This document shows positions 53,374 to 61,911 of a DNA stretch of 64,000 nucleotides, piece after piece (position 1 is the first letter of the stretch; each line of letters begins with the position of its first letter). Source of the DNA: Fischerella sp. PCC 9605 (GTDB lineage: Bacteria; Cyanobacteriota; Cyanobacteriia; Cyanobacteriales; Nostocaceae); the NCBI RefSeq assembly GCF_000517105.1, contig NZ_ALVT01000034.1:1101-65100 (forward strand). Direction: 5' to 3'. The position numbers were made by a program, and so were the translations under genes. A model generated the notes under the pieces. It worked only from the letters and a program-made list of their open reading frames with translations, did no database searches and was not told where the DNA came from.

Positions 53374-54504
53374 ATGGTAACTGCTAAAAATAAACCTACT
53401 AATTATCCATTATCTGAATATATAGAACGGCTCCAATCTGGGGGAGCATTGCTTCCCGACAATCCAGAAAACGTGTTAGAAGTAGTCGGCATTCTTAAGA
53501 GTTATGGCGTAGTTTTGGATGCTTACTCGAAAAATCTCATTTATATTGCCGAAAATCAATTCTTAGTTTTTTTCCCTTTTTTTAAATATTTTAATGGAGA
53601 AATTTCTTTTCAAAAATTACTTCGTCACTGGTGGCATGACCGAATTAATTTTGAATATGCCGAATATTGCATGAAAGCAATGTTTTGGCATGGTGGTGGT
53701 GGATTAGATAAATATTTAGATACAAAAGAATTTCAACAGAGAGCGCAAGCTGTTATCGCAGCTAAATTTAAAAATAATCCCATTGTTATGGGAATTAATC
53801 AACTCTTTCCCGATTTCTTAATCGAACAGTTGCGAGTATCTGCTTACTACAGCGGATTAGGTCAATTCTGGCGGGTCATGGCTGATATTTTCCTCAGCTT
53901 ATCAGACCTCTACGATCAAGGCAAAATCAAATCGATTCCCCAAGTTGTAGACCATATCAAAGCAGGTTTAGTAGAAGCCGCAAATAAACCAATTACCTAC
54001 TCTGTCAAAATACGGGATAAAGTTTATGACATTATTCCTGCAAGTGTTGGTTTGACATTCCTTGCTGATACCGCAGTACCCTATGTAGAAGCTGTTTTCT
54101 TCCGGGGAACACCTTTTCCTGGCACAGTTTCATACAATGCCCAAGCGTATCAAATTCCACCAGATCAATCGAGATTTCAATATGGTGCTTTGTATGCTGA
54201 CCCCTTGCCTATTGGCGGTGCGGGTATTCCTCCGACTTTATTAATGCAAGATATGCGTCACTTTCTCCCAGAGTATTTGCATGAAGTGTATCGTCGCAGT
54301 CGCCGGGGAGAAGATGATTTACGGGTGCAAATTTGCATGACTTTCCAAAAGTCGATGTTCTGCGTGACTACCGCAGCGATTTTAGGATTAATGCCTTATC
54401 CTCCGGATACGCAAGATCCAGAAGAACAAAGACTAAATCGAGTCTATTTAGAAAAGTGGATGGATAGATTAGAAACTTCGCGATTGCAGGAAGTTAATAG
54501 TTAG
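53374..54504 (+). CDS. cupB: CO2 hydration protein CupB (ChpX)
   Basis: A 376-aa protein of the CO2-hydration family that sits on NDH-1MS complexes and converts CO2 to bicarbonate, by analogy with carbonic anhydrases. It has a long soluble part with several conserved His/Trp segments (RHWWHDRINFEYAEYCMKAM, FWHGGGGLDKY). The start at 53374 is chosen because AGGAGAATTGCC precedes it and the family begins MVTAKNKP. No cupS follows, in contrast to the inducible cupA operon, supporting the CupB (constitutive) assignment. The 178-bp gap before it contains a degenerate palindromic repeat (53250-53335). Confidence 0.9.
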   Translation: MVTAKNKPTNYPLSEYIERLQSGGALLPDNPENVLEVVGILKSYGVVLDAYSKNLIYIAENQFLVFFPFFKYFNGEISFQKLLRHWWHDRINFEYAEYCMKAMFWHGGGGLDKYLDTKEFQQRAQAVIAAKFKNNPIVMGINQLFPDFLIEQLRVSAYYSGLGQFWRVMADIFLSLSDLYDQGKIKSIPQVVDHIKAGLVEAANKPITYSVKIRDKVYDIIPASVGLTFLADTAVPYVEAVFFRGTPFPGTVSYNAQAYQIPPDQSRFQYGALYADPLPIGGAGIPPTLLMQDMRHFLPEYLHEVYRRSRRGEDDLRVQICMTFQKSMFCVTTAAILGLMPYPPDTQDPEEQRLNRVYLEKWMDRLETSRLQEVNS

Positions 54505-54691
54505 TTTTAGCAAAGATTAGCTAAATTTTGTAGGGTGTGTTAGCGTCAGCTAACGCACCTTATATATATAGTAATCTGCCACAAAGATTATGACAGGCTA
54601 AGGAAGTTTATAGTAAGCGCTAAGCATACTTACATGAGGGCTAAAGCCCTCACTACAAACCTATCAAAATTAGTGTGGTGGAGTAATAGAG

Positions 54692-55519
54692 CTAAACTTG
54701 AGAGCGGTCTGTCAAAATCTCGTAGCCAGTTTCTGTCACCAACACGGTATGCTCAAACTGAGCAGATAGAGAATTATCCACAGTTACAGCAGTCCAACGG
54801 TCTGATAGTATCCGCGTGTACTTGGAACCAGCATTCAGAATTGGCTCAATTGCCAGTGTCATTCCCGCACGCAGTTTTACATTTGGCATATCGCGGGTGC
54901 GGAAGTTGAAAACTGAAGGTTCTTCGTGCAAATTGCGACCAACACCATGTCCGGTAAAGTCCTCAACTACACTAAATTTATTAGCTTTGACATGGTCTTC
55001 AATTGCTCCAGCAATATCCATCAGGTAATTACCTGCTTTTACCTGTTCAATTCCTTTATAAAGCGCTTCTTCTGCTACGCGAATCAGTCTCGCAGCTTCT
55101 GGGGTGACTTCACCTACAGCAATAGTAATGCAAGAGTCACCATGAAAACCTTGATAATAAGCGCCTGTATCTACTTTTAAAACATCTCCGGCACGAATAA
55201 CTTTTTTAGGATTGGGGATACCATGCACAACTTCATTATTTATGCTGGCGCAGATGGAAGCGGGAAAACCATGATATCCTTTAAAGCTAGGTGTTGCATC
55301 CATCTCTCGGATGCGTTTTTCCGCATGAGCATCCAAGTCAGCTGTAGTCATTCCTGGCTGTACCAACTCAGAAATTTCTTTTAGCACAGTTGCTACAATT
55401 TTTGTCGATTGCCGCATAATTTCAATTTCACGCGGCGACTTAATTTCTATGCCTCTGCGTTGCCTTTTAGGACGGTTATCTTGAGCTGGTTGAGAAAGCA
55501 GGTTACTTAGAATGTTCAT
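54692..55519 (-). CDS. map: methionine aminopeptidase type I
   Basis: A 275-aa metalloprotease removing N-terminal Met from new proteins. The five metal ligands are recognisable in [15 protein letters not shown] (Asp, Asp), [18 protein letters not shown] (His) and LAIEPIL (Glu), with the last Glu near QFEHTVLV. A ~25-residue N-terminal extension rich in Arg/Lys ([13 protein letters not shown]) precedes the catalytic core, as in many cyanobacterial MAPs that contact the ribosome. It is monocistronic, with non-coding stretches on both sides. Confidence 0.95.
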   Translation of the reverse strand: MNILSNLLSQPAQDNRPKRQRRGIEIKSPREIEIMRQSTKIVATVLKEISELVQPGMTTADLDAHAEKRIREMDATPSFKGYHGFPASICASINNEVVHGIPNPKKVIRAGDVLKVDTGAYYQGFHGDSCITIAVGEVTPEAARLIRVAEEALYKGIEQVKAGNYLMDIAGAIEDHVKANKFSVVEDFTGHGVGRNLHEEPSVFNFRTRDMPNVKLRAGMTLAIEPILNAGSKYTRILSDRWTAVTVDNSLSAQFEHTVLVTETGYEILTDRSQV

Positions 55520-55838
55520 GGGAAATCAATAATTATCTGCGCCTTAGCACTTTTTTGTTGTTTGTTGTTCGTTGTTTGGAACAAGCAACTGGTAGGAGAG
55601 GTTTAGTTATGATATTCATGGGTGTCAATGACGAGATATCTCTTAAAACCCATCCCTACCTATGTTTGTTTGCTCTTAGTACTTAGTTGAGAAACAATTT
55701 CTATATTTAAATTAACTTATTTTTTGCCTGATGCTGTGTTCGTGAAGTTGTATATAGCTAAGCTCTATTCAAGATGCTTGACACTAGGGACTCAATTTTT
55801 TTAATGTTCAATTTTTAATTTCATATCTTCTAACTTTT
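55520..55838. other. intergenic region between map and the cupredoxin gene
   Basis: No gene. It contains a TTGTTGTTTGTTGTTCG-type tandem repeat at ~55555-55578 and AT-rich DNA. Confidence 0.6.
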
Positions 55839-56336
55839 TCAGGGCTGACCAGAAGTGATGATAATATCTCCGGTCATGCCAGCTTCAGTATGTCCCGGTA
55901 TGGGACAGTGTAAGCTATATTTGCCCGGCTTTAGCGGCACAAACACCCATTCTGCCTCAGCACCTGGCTTGAGTTCCATCTCGTGAATCGCTCCTTTGAC
56001 TTCTACTTTGCCTGCTTCGACTTTTTGTGTCCAAATATTATCAGCAAAATCCTTGGCTGTGAAATAATGCTTTTGGGGGCTGGGATTGATCAGCCGAAGT
56101 TTGTAGCGTTTACCAGCCACAAATTCTAATTGATTTGGCTCATACTTAAGTTCGTTACTAGAATTGCCTAGGCTAACCGTAATTTCTGTAGGTGGTTGTT
56201 TTAGCAGATCTCCAGATAAATTAGCTGCTTGTGCCGGAGTAGCAATGATGATACTAAAACACAGAACAGACGCAATTGTTACAACAAAGATGCGTTGTAA
56301 AGTCTCTAGAAAAATCCTTGCGACGAACTGAATCAT
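55839..56336 (-). CDS. exported cupredoxin-domain protein
   Basis: A 165-aa protein with an N-terminal signal peptide (hydrophobic ~12-32, ending TPAQA-AN). The mature part is a plastocyanin/azurin-like cupredoxin. Copper ligands are visible: the first His in SPQKHYFTAKDF, then Cys, His and Met in SLHCPIPGHTEAGMTGDI. It is not PetE, whose sequence around the ligands is different. It is probably a periplasmic or lumenal copper protein for electron transfer or copper handling. Monocistronic; the leader has a GGTTGTTGG-type repeat. Confidence 0.88.
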   Translation of the reverse strand: MIQFVARIFLETLQRIFVVTIASVLCFSIIIATPAQAANLSGDLLKQPPTEITVSLGNSSNELKYEPNQLEFVAGKRYKLRLINPSPQKHYFTAKDFADNIWTQKVEAGKVEVKGAIHEMELKPGAEAEWVFVPLKPGKYSLHCPIPGHTEAGMTGDIIITSGQP

Positions 56337-56470
56337 AGGTAATCACCAAAATGTAAATTTAGTCATTAGTCATTTGTCATTTGTCCTTTGTTGGTTTTTG
56401 GTTGTTGGTTGTTCACTACTAACTACTAACTACTAACTACTAACTACTAACCAATGACCAATGACTATTT

Positions 56471-59302
56471 CTACCTGACACTTTGATTTGCTACTATAGC
56501 TGGGCCAGCTGTTACTACCACAATTTTATCTGGATGAAGTAACTCACGAGCTGCTTGATTGGCCTGGTCAAGGGTCACTGTAGCAACTTTACCAACAAAA
56601 GAGCGCAGTTCTTCTGCATCTAGCCCATACACCTTATTCATCAAGATTCTGTATGATAATTCCTCTGGATTGGCTAGAGAAACATTATAGTTACTAATCA
56701 GAGTACGTTTAGCTGTCTCCAATTCTTCAGCGGTAATGCCTTGCTGATGAATTTCTTGTAGCAGTCGGCGGGTGCTGGCGATCGCCTGAGAAGTATCTTC
56801 TGGGGATGTTTGCATTTCAATCAAAAATATCCCAACGTTATTCCCAGTTTGGAAGGTGCTATAAATTCCGTAAGTCAAACCTTGGCGATCGCGTACTTCT
56901 GCTCCCAGTCGACTGGATAGAGTATCGCCACCCAAAATCTGATTTAACACCAAAGCTGCGTAAAATCGCGGGTCTTTACGGTTAATACCTGTGTTCCCCA
57001 TATAAGTAATTGCTTGGCTTTTACCCGGAAGCACCGGATTAACACGCACGATTTTGTCTGGCATTGATACCACTGGGTATTCCAATTGTGGGGGTTGACC
57101 GCTAACTTGCCAGTCACCAAACTCCGCTTCAATCAGCGATCGCACCTGTTCGGGAGCAAAATCTCCTACCAGCGTTAGCACCAAAGTGTCTGGGCGGTAG
57201 TGTTTAGTTTTAAAATCAACCAAATCTGCTCGGCGAATCTGCTGCAAACTCTTTTGTGTGGGAAATTTGTGTAGGGGATGTTTCTTTGGATAAAGAGATT
57301 GTAAAAATGTTCTTTTTGCAACTTCTGTGGGATCGTCCAATTCTTGCTTCAGATCGGTTAAAGCCTGTTGACGACTCAGTGCCAATTCTTTATTTGGAAA
57401 AGTCGCATTTTTAACTACATCTCCTAAAGTTTCTAGAAGCACAGGCAAGTCGCCTGCCAAGCTATTACCCTGAATTTCCACACCTTCACGATAAGTTTCA
57501 AACTCTAGGCTAGCCCCACGTTCTTCCAAAGCTTTAGCTATTGTCAATACATCCTTGGTTTTAGTCCCGTTCATCAGATTGTCTGCTACCAAAGATGCGA
57601 GTCCAGCTTTACCCTCTTGATCAAATTCCGTACCAGCTTTGATATAACCACTCAACGTTACTGTTGGAGTACTTTTGTCTGGCAACAACAATACTTCTAT
57701 GCCATTGGACAATGTGAATTGCTGTGGTAGCGTGCGAGTAGCGGAGACTGTCGTCATATCTACACGCGGGAGGTACTTCGCCACCTCAGCAGGTTCCTGA
57801 GGTTCGCCAGGAGTAAAATTTTCAGTTATAAGTGTAGAGCGTGGCTTGACAGCACTCTTTTCTTCTGACTGCGTCTGGGTTGGTTCAAAAATTCCTACAA
57901 AACGCGCTTTTGGTTTTAAGTATTGATTTACTACACGTTGCACATCTGTAGCCGTCACTTCGCGAATAACTGCTAAGTAGCGGTCTGTATAGCGATAATC
58001 ACCAGTAGTGGTTTCATCGTTACCTAGTTGCATTGCTTGACTGGTGATATCACGGTTATTTAAAATCACATCTGCTTCTAGCTGTGCTTTAGCGCGGTTG
58101 ACTTCTTCTTTTGTTACTCCTTTGAGAGCAAGATTGGCGATCGCCTTCTGCATCGTTGAGTCAATCTTTGTCAAATTTTGACCGGGAGTCCCAGTTACCG
58201 ATAGTTCGTACCAACCTCCTTCCCGCAAGCTGACAACAGAACCTGTCAGATCGCTAGCTAAACCAGACTCCACTAACGCTTGATACAGCCGAGAATTTCG
58301 TCCCTCTGTCAACAAGTAATCCATTACATCCAACGCTGGCACATCCGGATGATTTGCATCCGGTAACGCATACACTGCTTGCAAAAGTGCGTTTGCTCCT
58401 GGTTCTCGTAGAACTATAGCAGAGGAGGAGAGAGGGAGAGTCTTTGTAGTTTTGACTGTTGACTGTTGACTGTTGACTGTTGACTGTTGACTATTCTGGA
58501 TTTTCTCAAATATGTCTTTAACGGCTTTGAGGGTTTTTGCTGTTTCAAAATCACCAACAATTACCAAAACAGCATTGTCAGGACTGTAGAATTTACTATA
58601 GTATTTTTGTACTTGTTTAACTTGGAACTTCTCGACATCAGCTTTAGTGCCACCTACAGGCAAGCCGTAAGGATGCTTGGGAAATATCTTCTGTAGCACT
58701 GCTCGACTAAGACGGTACTCTGGGCTGTTTTCATAACCCTGCAACTCAGAAATTACTACTCGCTTCTCACTCGCTAATTGCTCGACATTAATCAGAGCAT
58801 TTTGCATTCTGTCTGCTTCCAGCGTTAGAAGAGCATTCAGCTTGTCGCGCTCCGCAGTGCTGTAGTATGCAGTTTGATCGTAGCTCGTGAAAGCGTTGGA
58901 GTCGCTACCTAAAGCACTAAACAAGCGTCCAAATTGAATTGGACGATTTTTCGTACCTTTGAACATCATATGCTCTAACTGATGGGCAATACCATTTACT
59001 CCTGCTTCTTCGTTGCGCGATCCCACTTTATACCAAACTTGCACAGTCACCACTGGTGCTGAATGGACTTCCTTGGTCAGGACAGTAAGACCATTTTCCA
59101 GTACTGTCTTGCTGACGTTATCTGTCACTGAATTGATTTGTGTTTTTTTAGCAACATTATCATTGCGAGTTTTTACTAAGGCTGATGTTGCGGTCATATG
59201 GCTGATAGCAGATCCATCACTGAGTAGCAAAACCGCAATAAACCAGAGAGTTAACACAAAAATAGAGAAACGATATCTATGCAACGCTGTAAACACAGAC
59301 AT
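56471..59302 (-). CDS. M16-family metallopeptidase (two-domain)
   Basis: A 943-aa protein with two M16 halves in one chain. An N-terminal signal-anchor is at ~12-30. The first half has the zinc-binding HxxEH as GIAHQLEHMMFKG (~107-119) with the distal Glu region ~75 residues later. The second half (from ~530) lacks HxxEH and serves as the structural partner, as in pitrilysin-type enzymes. Between them is a Pro-rich linker. Residues ~270-284 (NSQQSTVNSQQSTV) are encoded by an in-frame heptanucleotide tandem repeat. A periplasmic or lumenal protease role is likely. Confidence 0.9.
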   Translation of the reverse strand: MSVFTALHRYRFSIFVLTLWFIAVLLLSDGSAISHMTATSALVKTRNDNVAKKTQINSVTDNVSKTVLENGLTVLTKEVHSAPVVTVQVWYKVGSRNEEAGVNGIAHQLEHMMFKGTKNRPIQFGRLFSALGSDSNAFTSYDQTAYYSTAERDKLNALLTLEADRMQNALINVEQLASEKRVVISELQGYENSPEYRLSRAVLQKIFPKHPYGLPVGGTKADVEKFQVKQVQKYYSKFYSPDNAVLVIVGDFETAKTLKAVKDIFEKIQNSQQSTVNSQQSTVKTTKTLPLSSSAIVLREPGANALLQAVYALPDANHPDVPALDVMDYLLTEGRNSRLYQALVESGLASDLTGSVVSLREGGWYELSVTGTPGQNLTKIDSTMQKAIANLALKGVTKEEVNRAKAQLEADVILNNRDITSQAMQLGNDETTTGDYRYTDRYLAVIREVTATDVQRVVNQYLKPKARFVGIFEPTQTQSEEKSAVKPRSTLITENFTPGEPQEPAEVAKYLPRVDMTTVSATRTLPQQFTLSNGIEVLLLPDKSTPTVTLSGYIKAGTEFDQEGKAGLASLVADNLMNGTKTKDVLTIAKALEERGASLEFETYREGVEIQGNSLAGDLPVLLETLGDVVKNATFPNKELALSRQQALTDLKQELDDPTEVAKRTFLQSLYPKKHPLHKFPTQKSLQQIRRADLVDFKTKHYRPDTLVLTLVGDFAPEQVRSLIEAEFGDWQVSGQPPQLEYPVVSMPDKIVRVNPVLPGKSQAITYMGNTGINRKDPRFYAALVLNQILGGDTLSSRLGAEVRDRQGLTYGIYSTFQTGNNVGIFLIEMQTSPEDTSQAIASTRRLLQEIHQQGITAEELETAKRTLISNYNVSLANPEELSYRILMNKVYGLDAEELRSFVGKVATVTLDQANQAARELLHPDKIVVVTAGPAIVANQSVR
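58452..58492. repeat. TTGACTG tandem repeat inside the M16 gene
   Basis: Five complete and one partial copies of TTGACTG (41 bp). On the coding strand three units give one NSQQSTV heptapeptide. This short tandem repeat type occurs in non-coding DNA elsewhere in the window (for example 63185-63235). Confidence 0.9.
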
Positions 59303-59554
59303 GTATTTGCTTAATATATCTGTAAATTAAGTTACAGATTTTTTCTACGACTATAGTCTAATCCCGCTGGGGAATATGTTACCTCAGCAACACTACAGAG
59401 AAATATTATTCTACAGATAAAGTAATAAATATGCAACTACCGATGGGTTGATTTTTTTGAAAAAATAAATTTTCTTGAACCACCAAGACACTAAGACACA
59501 AAGAAAAATCCATAGAGATACCCTATACCCCTATACCCTTTCTTTGATGAACAA
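59303..59554. other. gap between the M16 peptidase and VOC genes
   Basis: No gene. AT-rich, with a poly-A/T run near 59450-59475. The M16 promoter presumably lies around 59310-59400. Confidence 0.5.
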
Positions 59555-59998
59555 CTACTGGAGTGCGGCTAAAACCCGAATGAATTCTAAAGGTAAGCCA
59601 TCGGCATCGGCAATAAAGGCGACTTCATAGATGCGATCGCCTATTTGCTGCTGCATCGGTTCTAAAAGAATCTTTAGTGGTTGTAAGTGTTCTGGTTGAT
59701 TTTGTGCGGCCAGAGTAAAATTTTCTTTCAAATCTGTCAACCAGCTAGGCAAATCGGTCGTGATGTTAGTGAGATCGAAAGACAGATGATAGTAACCCAC
59801 ATAATGCTCATCTGCGAATGCATCGGGGGCTGGTTTTGGTTCTGGTATTTGGATTAGTTCAATTCTGCCACCTAGTCCTTCCATCCAACAAGCGAGGGTA
59901 TAGCCTGTAGTGAAGCGTTCGCAAACTGTAAACCCTAGTTGTTCGTAGAAGGCGATCGCTCGATGGATATTAGCTGTGCGAATAGAAGCGTGGTGCAT
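59555..59998 (-). CDS. VOC (glyoxalase/bleomycin-resistance) family protein
   Basis: A 147-aa protein of the vicinal-oxygen-chelate fold: MHHASIRTANIHRAIAFYEQLGF opens with the typical strand-helix motif and Phe-Tyr, and YHLSFDLTNI with LEFIRVL holds the second half. It may be a glyoxalase-like enzyme or a small-molecule-binding protein. The ATG at 59998 is preferred; the 22 codons upstream are translation of a TTGTTGGTTG-type tandem repeat. Confidence 0.85.
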   Translation of the reverse strand: MHHASIRTANIHRAIAFYEQLGFTVCERFTTGYTLACWMEGLGGRIELIQIPEPKPAPDAFADEHYVGYYHLSFDLTNITTDLPSWLTDLKENFTLAAQNQPEHLQPLKILLEPMQQQIGDRIYEVAFIADADGLPLEFIRVLAALQ

Positions 59999-60109
59999 AA
60001 TTTTGGCTTTCAATTGTTGTTGGTTGTTAGTTGTTTGTTGTTTGGAAAAACCACCAACCATCAACTACCAACTACCAACAACTAACCATTGACAAATGAC
60101 TAATAACTA

Positions 60110-60622
60110 TTATTCAAATAATCTGAAATAAGGATAACGTACAGGCACACCGGGTTCTTTTTCCAAATCAAAATTAATTACTTCCCAACAGGGTTCTTCT
60201 TTGGGATCGGGGCCAAACTCCACAGGTAAACCGTACAGTCGTGCCGAAGCCCCTTCTGATTGTCCTCCCCGCCAAGGAGTGCTGCGTTCTAAATAGCCAC
60301 TCATCAATTCCTGATAGCGGCGAGCAATAATTACCCGTGTTGCTCGATAACCTTGCGTATATAACTTATCTAATGCTTCGTGGATTTCAAACCGAATGCC
60401 ATCTGGATGCGTATGTTGTCGATACCATTCACCATTCCACCGACGCCAGTGACGTCCAGACTGTAAATGAATCAACTCTCCTGTTTTAGGATTGGCTTCA
60501 AACGCGCCATGACGGGGACATAAGTAAGTATCTGTTAGTGTCAGTGCCGGGATTGTCTGACGGCAGTGGGGACACTGAATTTCGGGGCCAAATATTGGGT
60601 ACTGCAAGCCTGGATTCATCAT
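60110..60622 (-). CDS. TIGR02652-type cyanobacterial protein
   Basis: A 170-aa cyanobacteria-specific protein of unknown function. It has a zinc-ribbon-like N-terminus (QCPHCRQTIPAL ... YLCPRHG) and a conserved middle (YRQHTHPDGIRFEIHEALDKL) ending in PVRYPYFRLFE. I recognise it as the TIGR02652 family by its two Cys clusters and the HPDGIRF motif. It lies between the VOC gene and, divergently, the gamma-carbonic-anhydrase-like gene at 60819. Confidence 0.8.
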   Translation of the reverse strand: MMNPGLQYPIFGPEIQCPHCRQTIPALTLTDTYLCPRHGAFEANPKTGELIHLQSGRHWRRWNGEWYRQHTHPDGIRFEIHEALDKLYTQGYRATRVIIARRYQELMSGYLERSTPWRGGQSEGASARLYGLPVEFGPDPKEEPCWEVINFDLEKEPGVPVRYPYFRLFE

Positions 60623-60818
60623 GAAGTGCGTACAAGAAGAATATTTTTGTCTTCACCAGTGACGTTGGTTTTATTTATACTTCTGCGCCACACGATAAGG
60701 GTATGTACTGACTGCTGCCTCAGTGAACAGGCTTAATGCCGTGATATTCTGGTTTTGCAACCAGCCTCCAAGGTTGGAATTTTTCCAGTGTTCCTGAGTA
60801 CCATATTCATATTCTATC

Positions 60819-61349
60819 GTGTCTAACGCTTCCTACTGGCCTTCTCCCGATTTTTCTCAAGCTGCCTTCGTTGCAGCCAATGCTGTGGTTATGGGTTCTG
60901 TAAATATAGCAGCAGGGGTTAGCATTTGGTATGGAGCAGTCATTAGAGGAGATGTGGAACGCATTGAAATTGGCGAATGCACTAATATCCAAGATGGAGC
61001 AATTCTACACGGCGACCCGGGTAAGCCCACAATCCTAGAAGACCATGTTACCGTAGGACACCGTGCTGTGGTACATTCTGCCTACATTGAACGTGGCAGC
61101 ATGATTGGTATTGGAGCAGTGATTTTAGATGGAGTGCGGGTGGGTGCTAGTAGCATCATCGGTGCTGGTGCAGTGGTAACTAAAGATGTAGCACCTAAAT
61201 CCTTGGTTGTTGGTATTCCTGGAAAAGTATTACGCCAAGTTACAGATGCTGAGGCAGCAGAACTGATCGAACACGCTGAAAATTATAAGAAGTTAGCTTT
61301 AGTTCATGCTGGCAAAGGGACAGATACTGGTTTTAGCACTTCCCATTGA
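60819..61349 (+). CDS. gamma-carbonic-anhydrase-family protein (hexapeptide repeat)
   Basis: A 176-aa left-handed beta-helix protein of the gamma-CA/YrdA-PaaY family. The repeats VAANAVVMGSVNIAAGVSI, IYYG-like turns and GIGAVILDGVRVG are evident, and the zinc ligands are His in AILHGD and the H-x4-H pair in VGHRAVVHSA. Enzyme or structural role is undecided; such proteins can bind metal and hydrate CO2. Translation starts at GTG (60819) giving MSNASYWPS; no ATG is available in the right place. It is distinct from the CcmM N-domain at 46277-47938 and the only other gamma-CA fold in the window. Confidence 0.85.
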   Translation: MSNASYWPSPDFSQAAFVAANAVVMGSVNIAAGVSIWYGAVIRGDVERIEIGECTNIQDGAILHGDPGKPTILEDHVTVGHRAVVHSAYIERGSMIGIGAVILDGVRVGASSIIGAGAVVTKDVAPKSLVVGIPGKVLRQVTDAEAAELIEHAENYKKLALVHAGKGTDTGFSTSH

Positions 61350-61640
61350 GGAAGGAGGGGGAGTGGGGGAAGGGGGGGGGCCCCACAAAGTGGGGATAAG
61401 GGGCAATGGGGAGATGGGGAGATGGGGAGATGGGGAGACGACCAACCACTAACCATCACTACTAACCACTAACTACTAACTATTAACCACTAACCAATGA
61501 CAAATGACAAATGACTATTGACTAATTTTGTAAAGATTCTTTACATATCAATTGGGAAAAATTGCTCACTTCAGCTAAAAATAAAAAAATGAGAACAGTT
61601 GACAATACTTTAAGTTGTACTTAAGAGAGAGGTTAAAAAA
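61350..61640. other. G-rich repeats and psbY promoter region
   Basis: No gene. It starts with G-runs and a CCCCAC-AAA-GTGGGG hairpin (61381-61395), then four perfect tandem ATGGGGAG units (61406-61437), then ACTAACC-type short tandem repeats to ~61520. The promoter of psbY must be in 61530-61640. Confidence 0.7.
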
Positions 61641-61766
61641 ATGGACTTTGATATGCGTGTGGTTATCGTGTTGGCACCAGTCGCGATCGCAGCTGCTTGG
61701 GCATTGTTTAATATCGGTGCTGCTGCTTTAAGACAAATTCAAAGCTTTTTAAATAAAGAAGCATAA
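61641..61766 (+). CDS. psbY: photosystem II protein Y (PsbY)
   Basis: A 41-aa single-pass membrane subunit at the periphery of photosystem II near cytochrome b559. The product [20 protein letters not shown]... has one transmembrane helix (residues ~7-28) and the conserved [10 protein letters not shown] followed by RQIQ. It is too short for automatic length cut-offs, but the family match is clear. AGAGAGG lies ~10 bases before the ATG. A strong terminator follows at 61793. Confidence 0.92.
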   Translation: MDFDMRVVIVLAPVAIAAAWALFNIGAAALRQIQSFLNKEA

Positions 61767-61792
61767 AATATACTCCGTATCATCATCCGATC

Positions 61793-61830
61793 CCGACTGT
61801 TTCTCTTTTGTAGAGACAGTCGGTTTTATT
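61793..61830 (+). terminator. rho-independent terminator after psbY
   Basis: CCGACTGTTTCT pairs with AGAGACAGTCGG (12 bp, one G-T pair) around a short loop, followed by TTTTATT. Confidence 0.9.
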
Positions 61831-61911
61831 CGTTAATTGTTAGTGGTTAGTAGTTAGTAGTTAGTTGTAATAACTCACCACTAACTACTATCTACTAACA
61901 ACTATCTACTT

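Noticed and set aside
56395-56470. CRISPR-like array of ACTACTA repeats
   Set aside because: Units are 7 bp, contiguous and without spacers. They are short tandem repeats common in filamentous cyanobacteria, as are those at 51590, 61450, 61845 and 63185.
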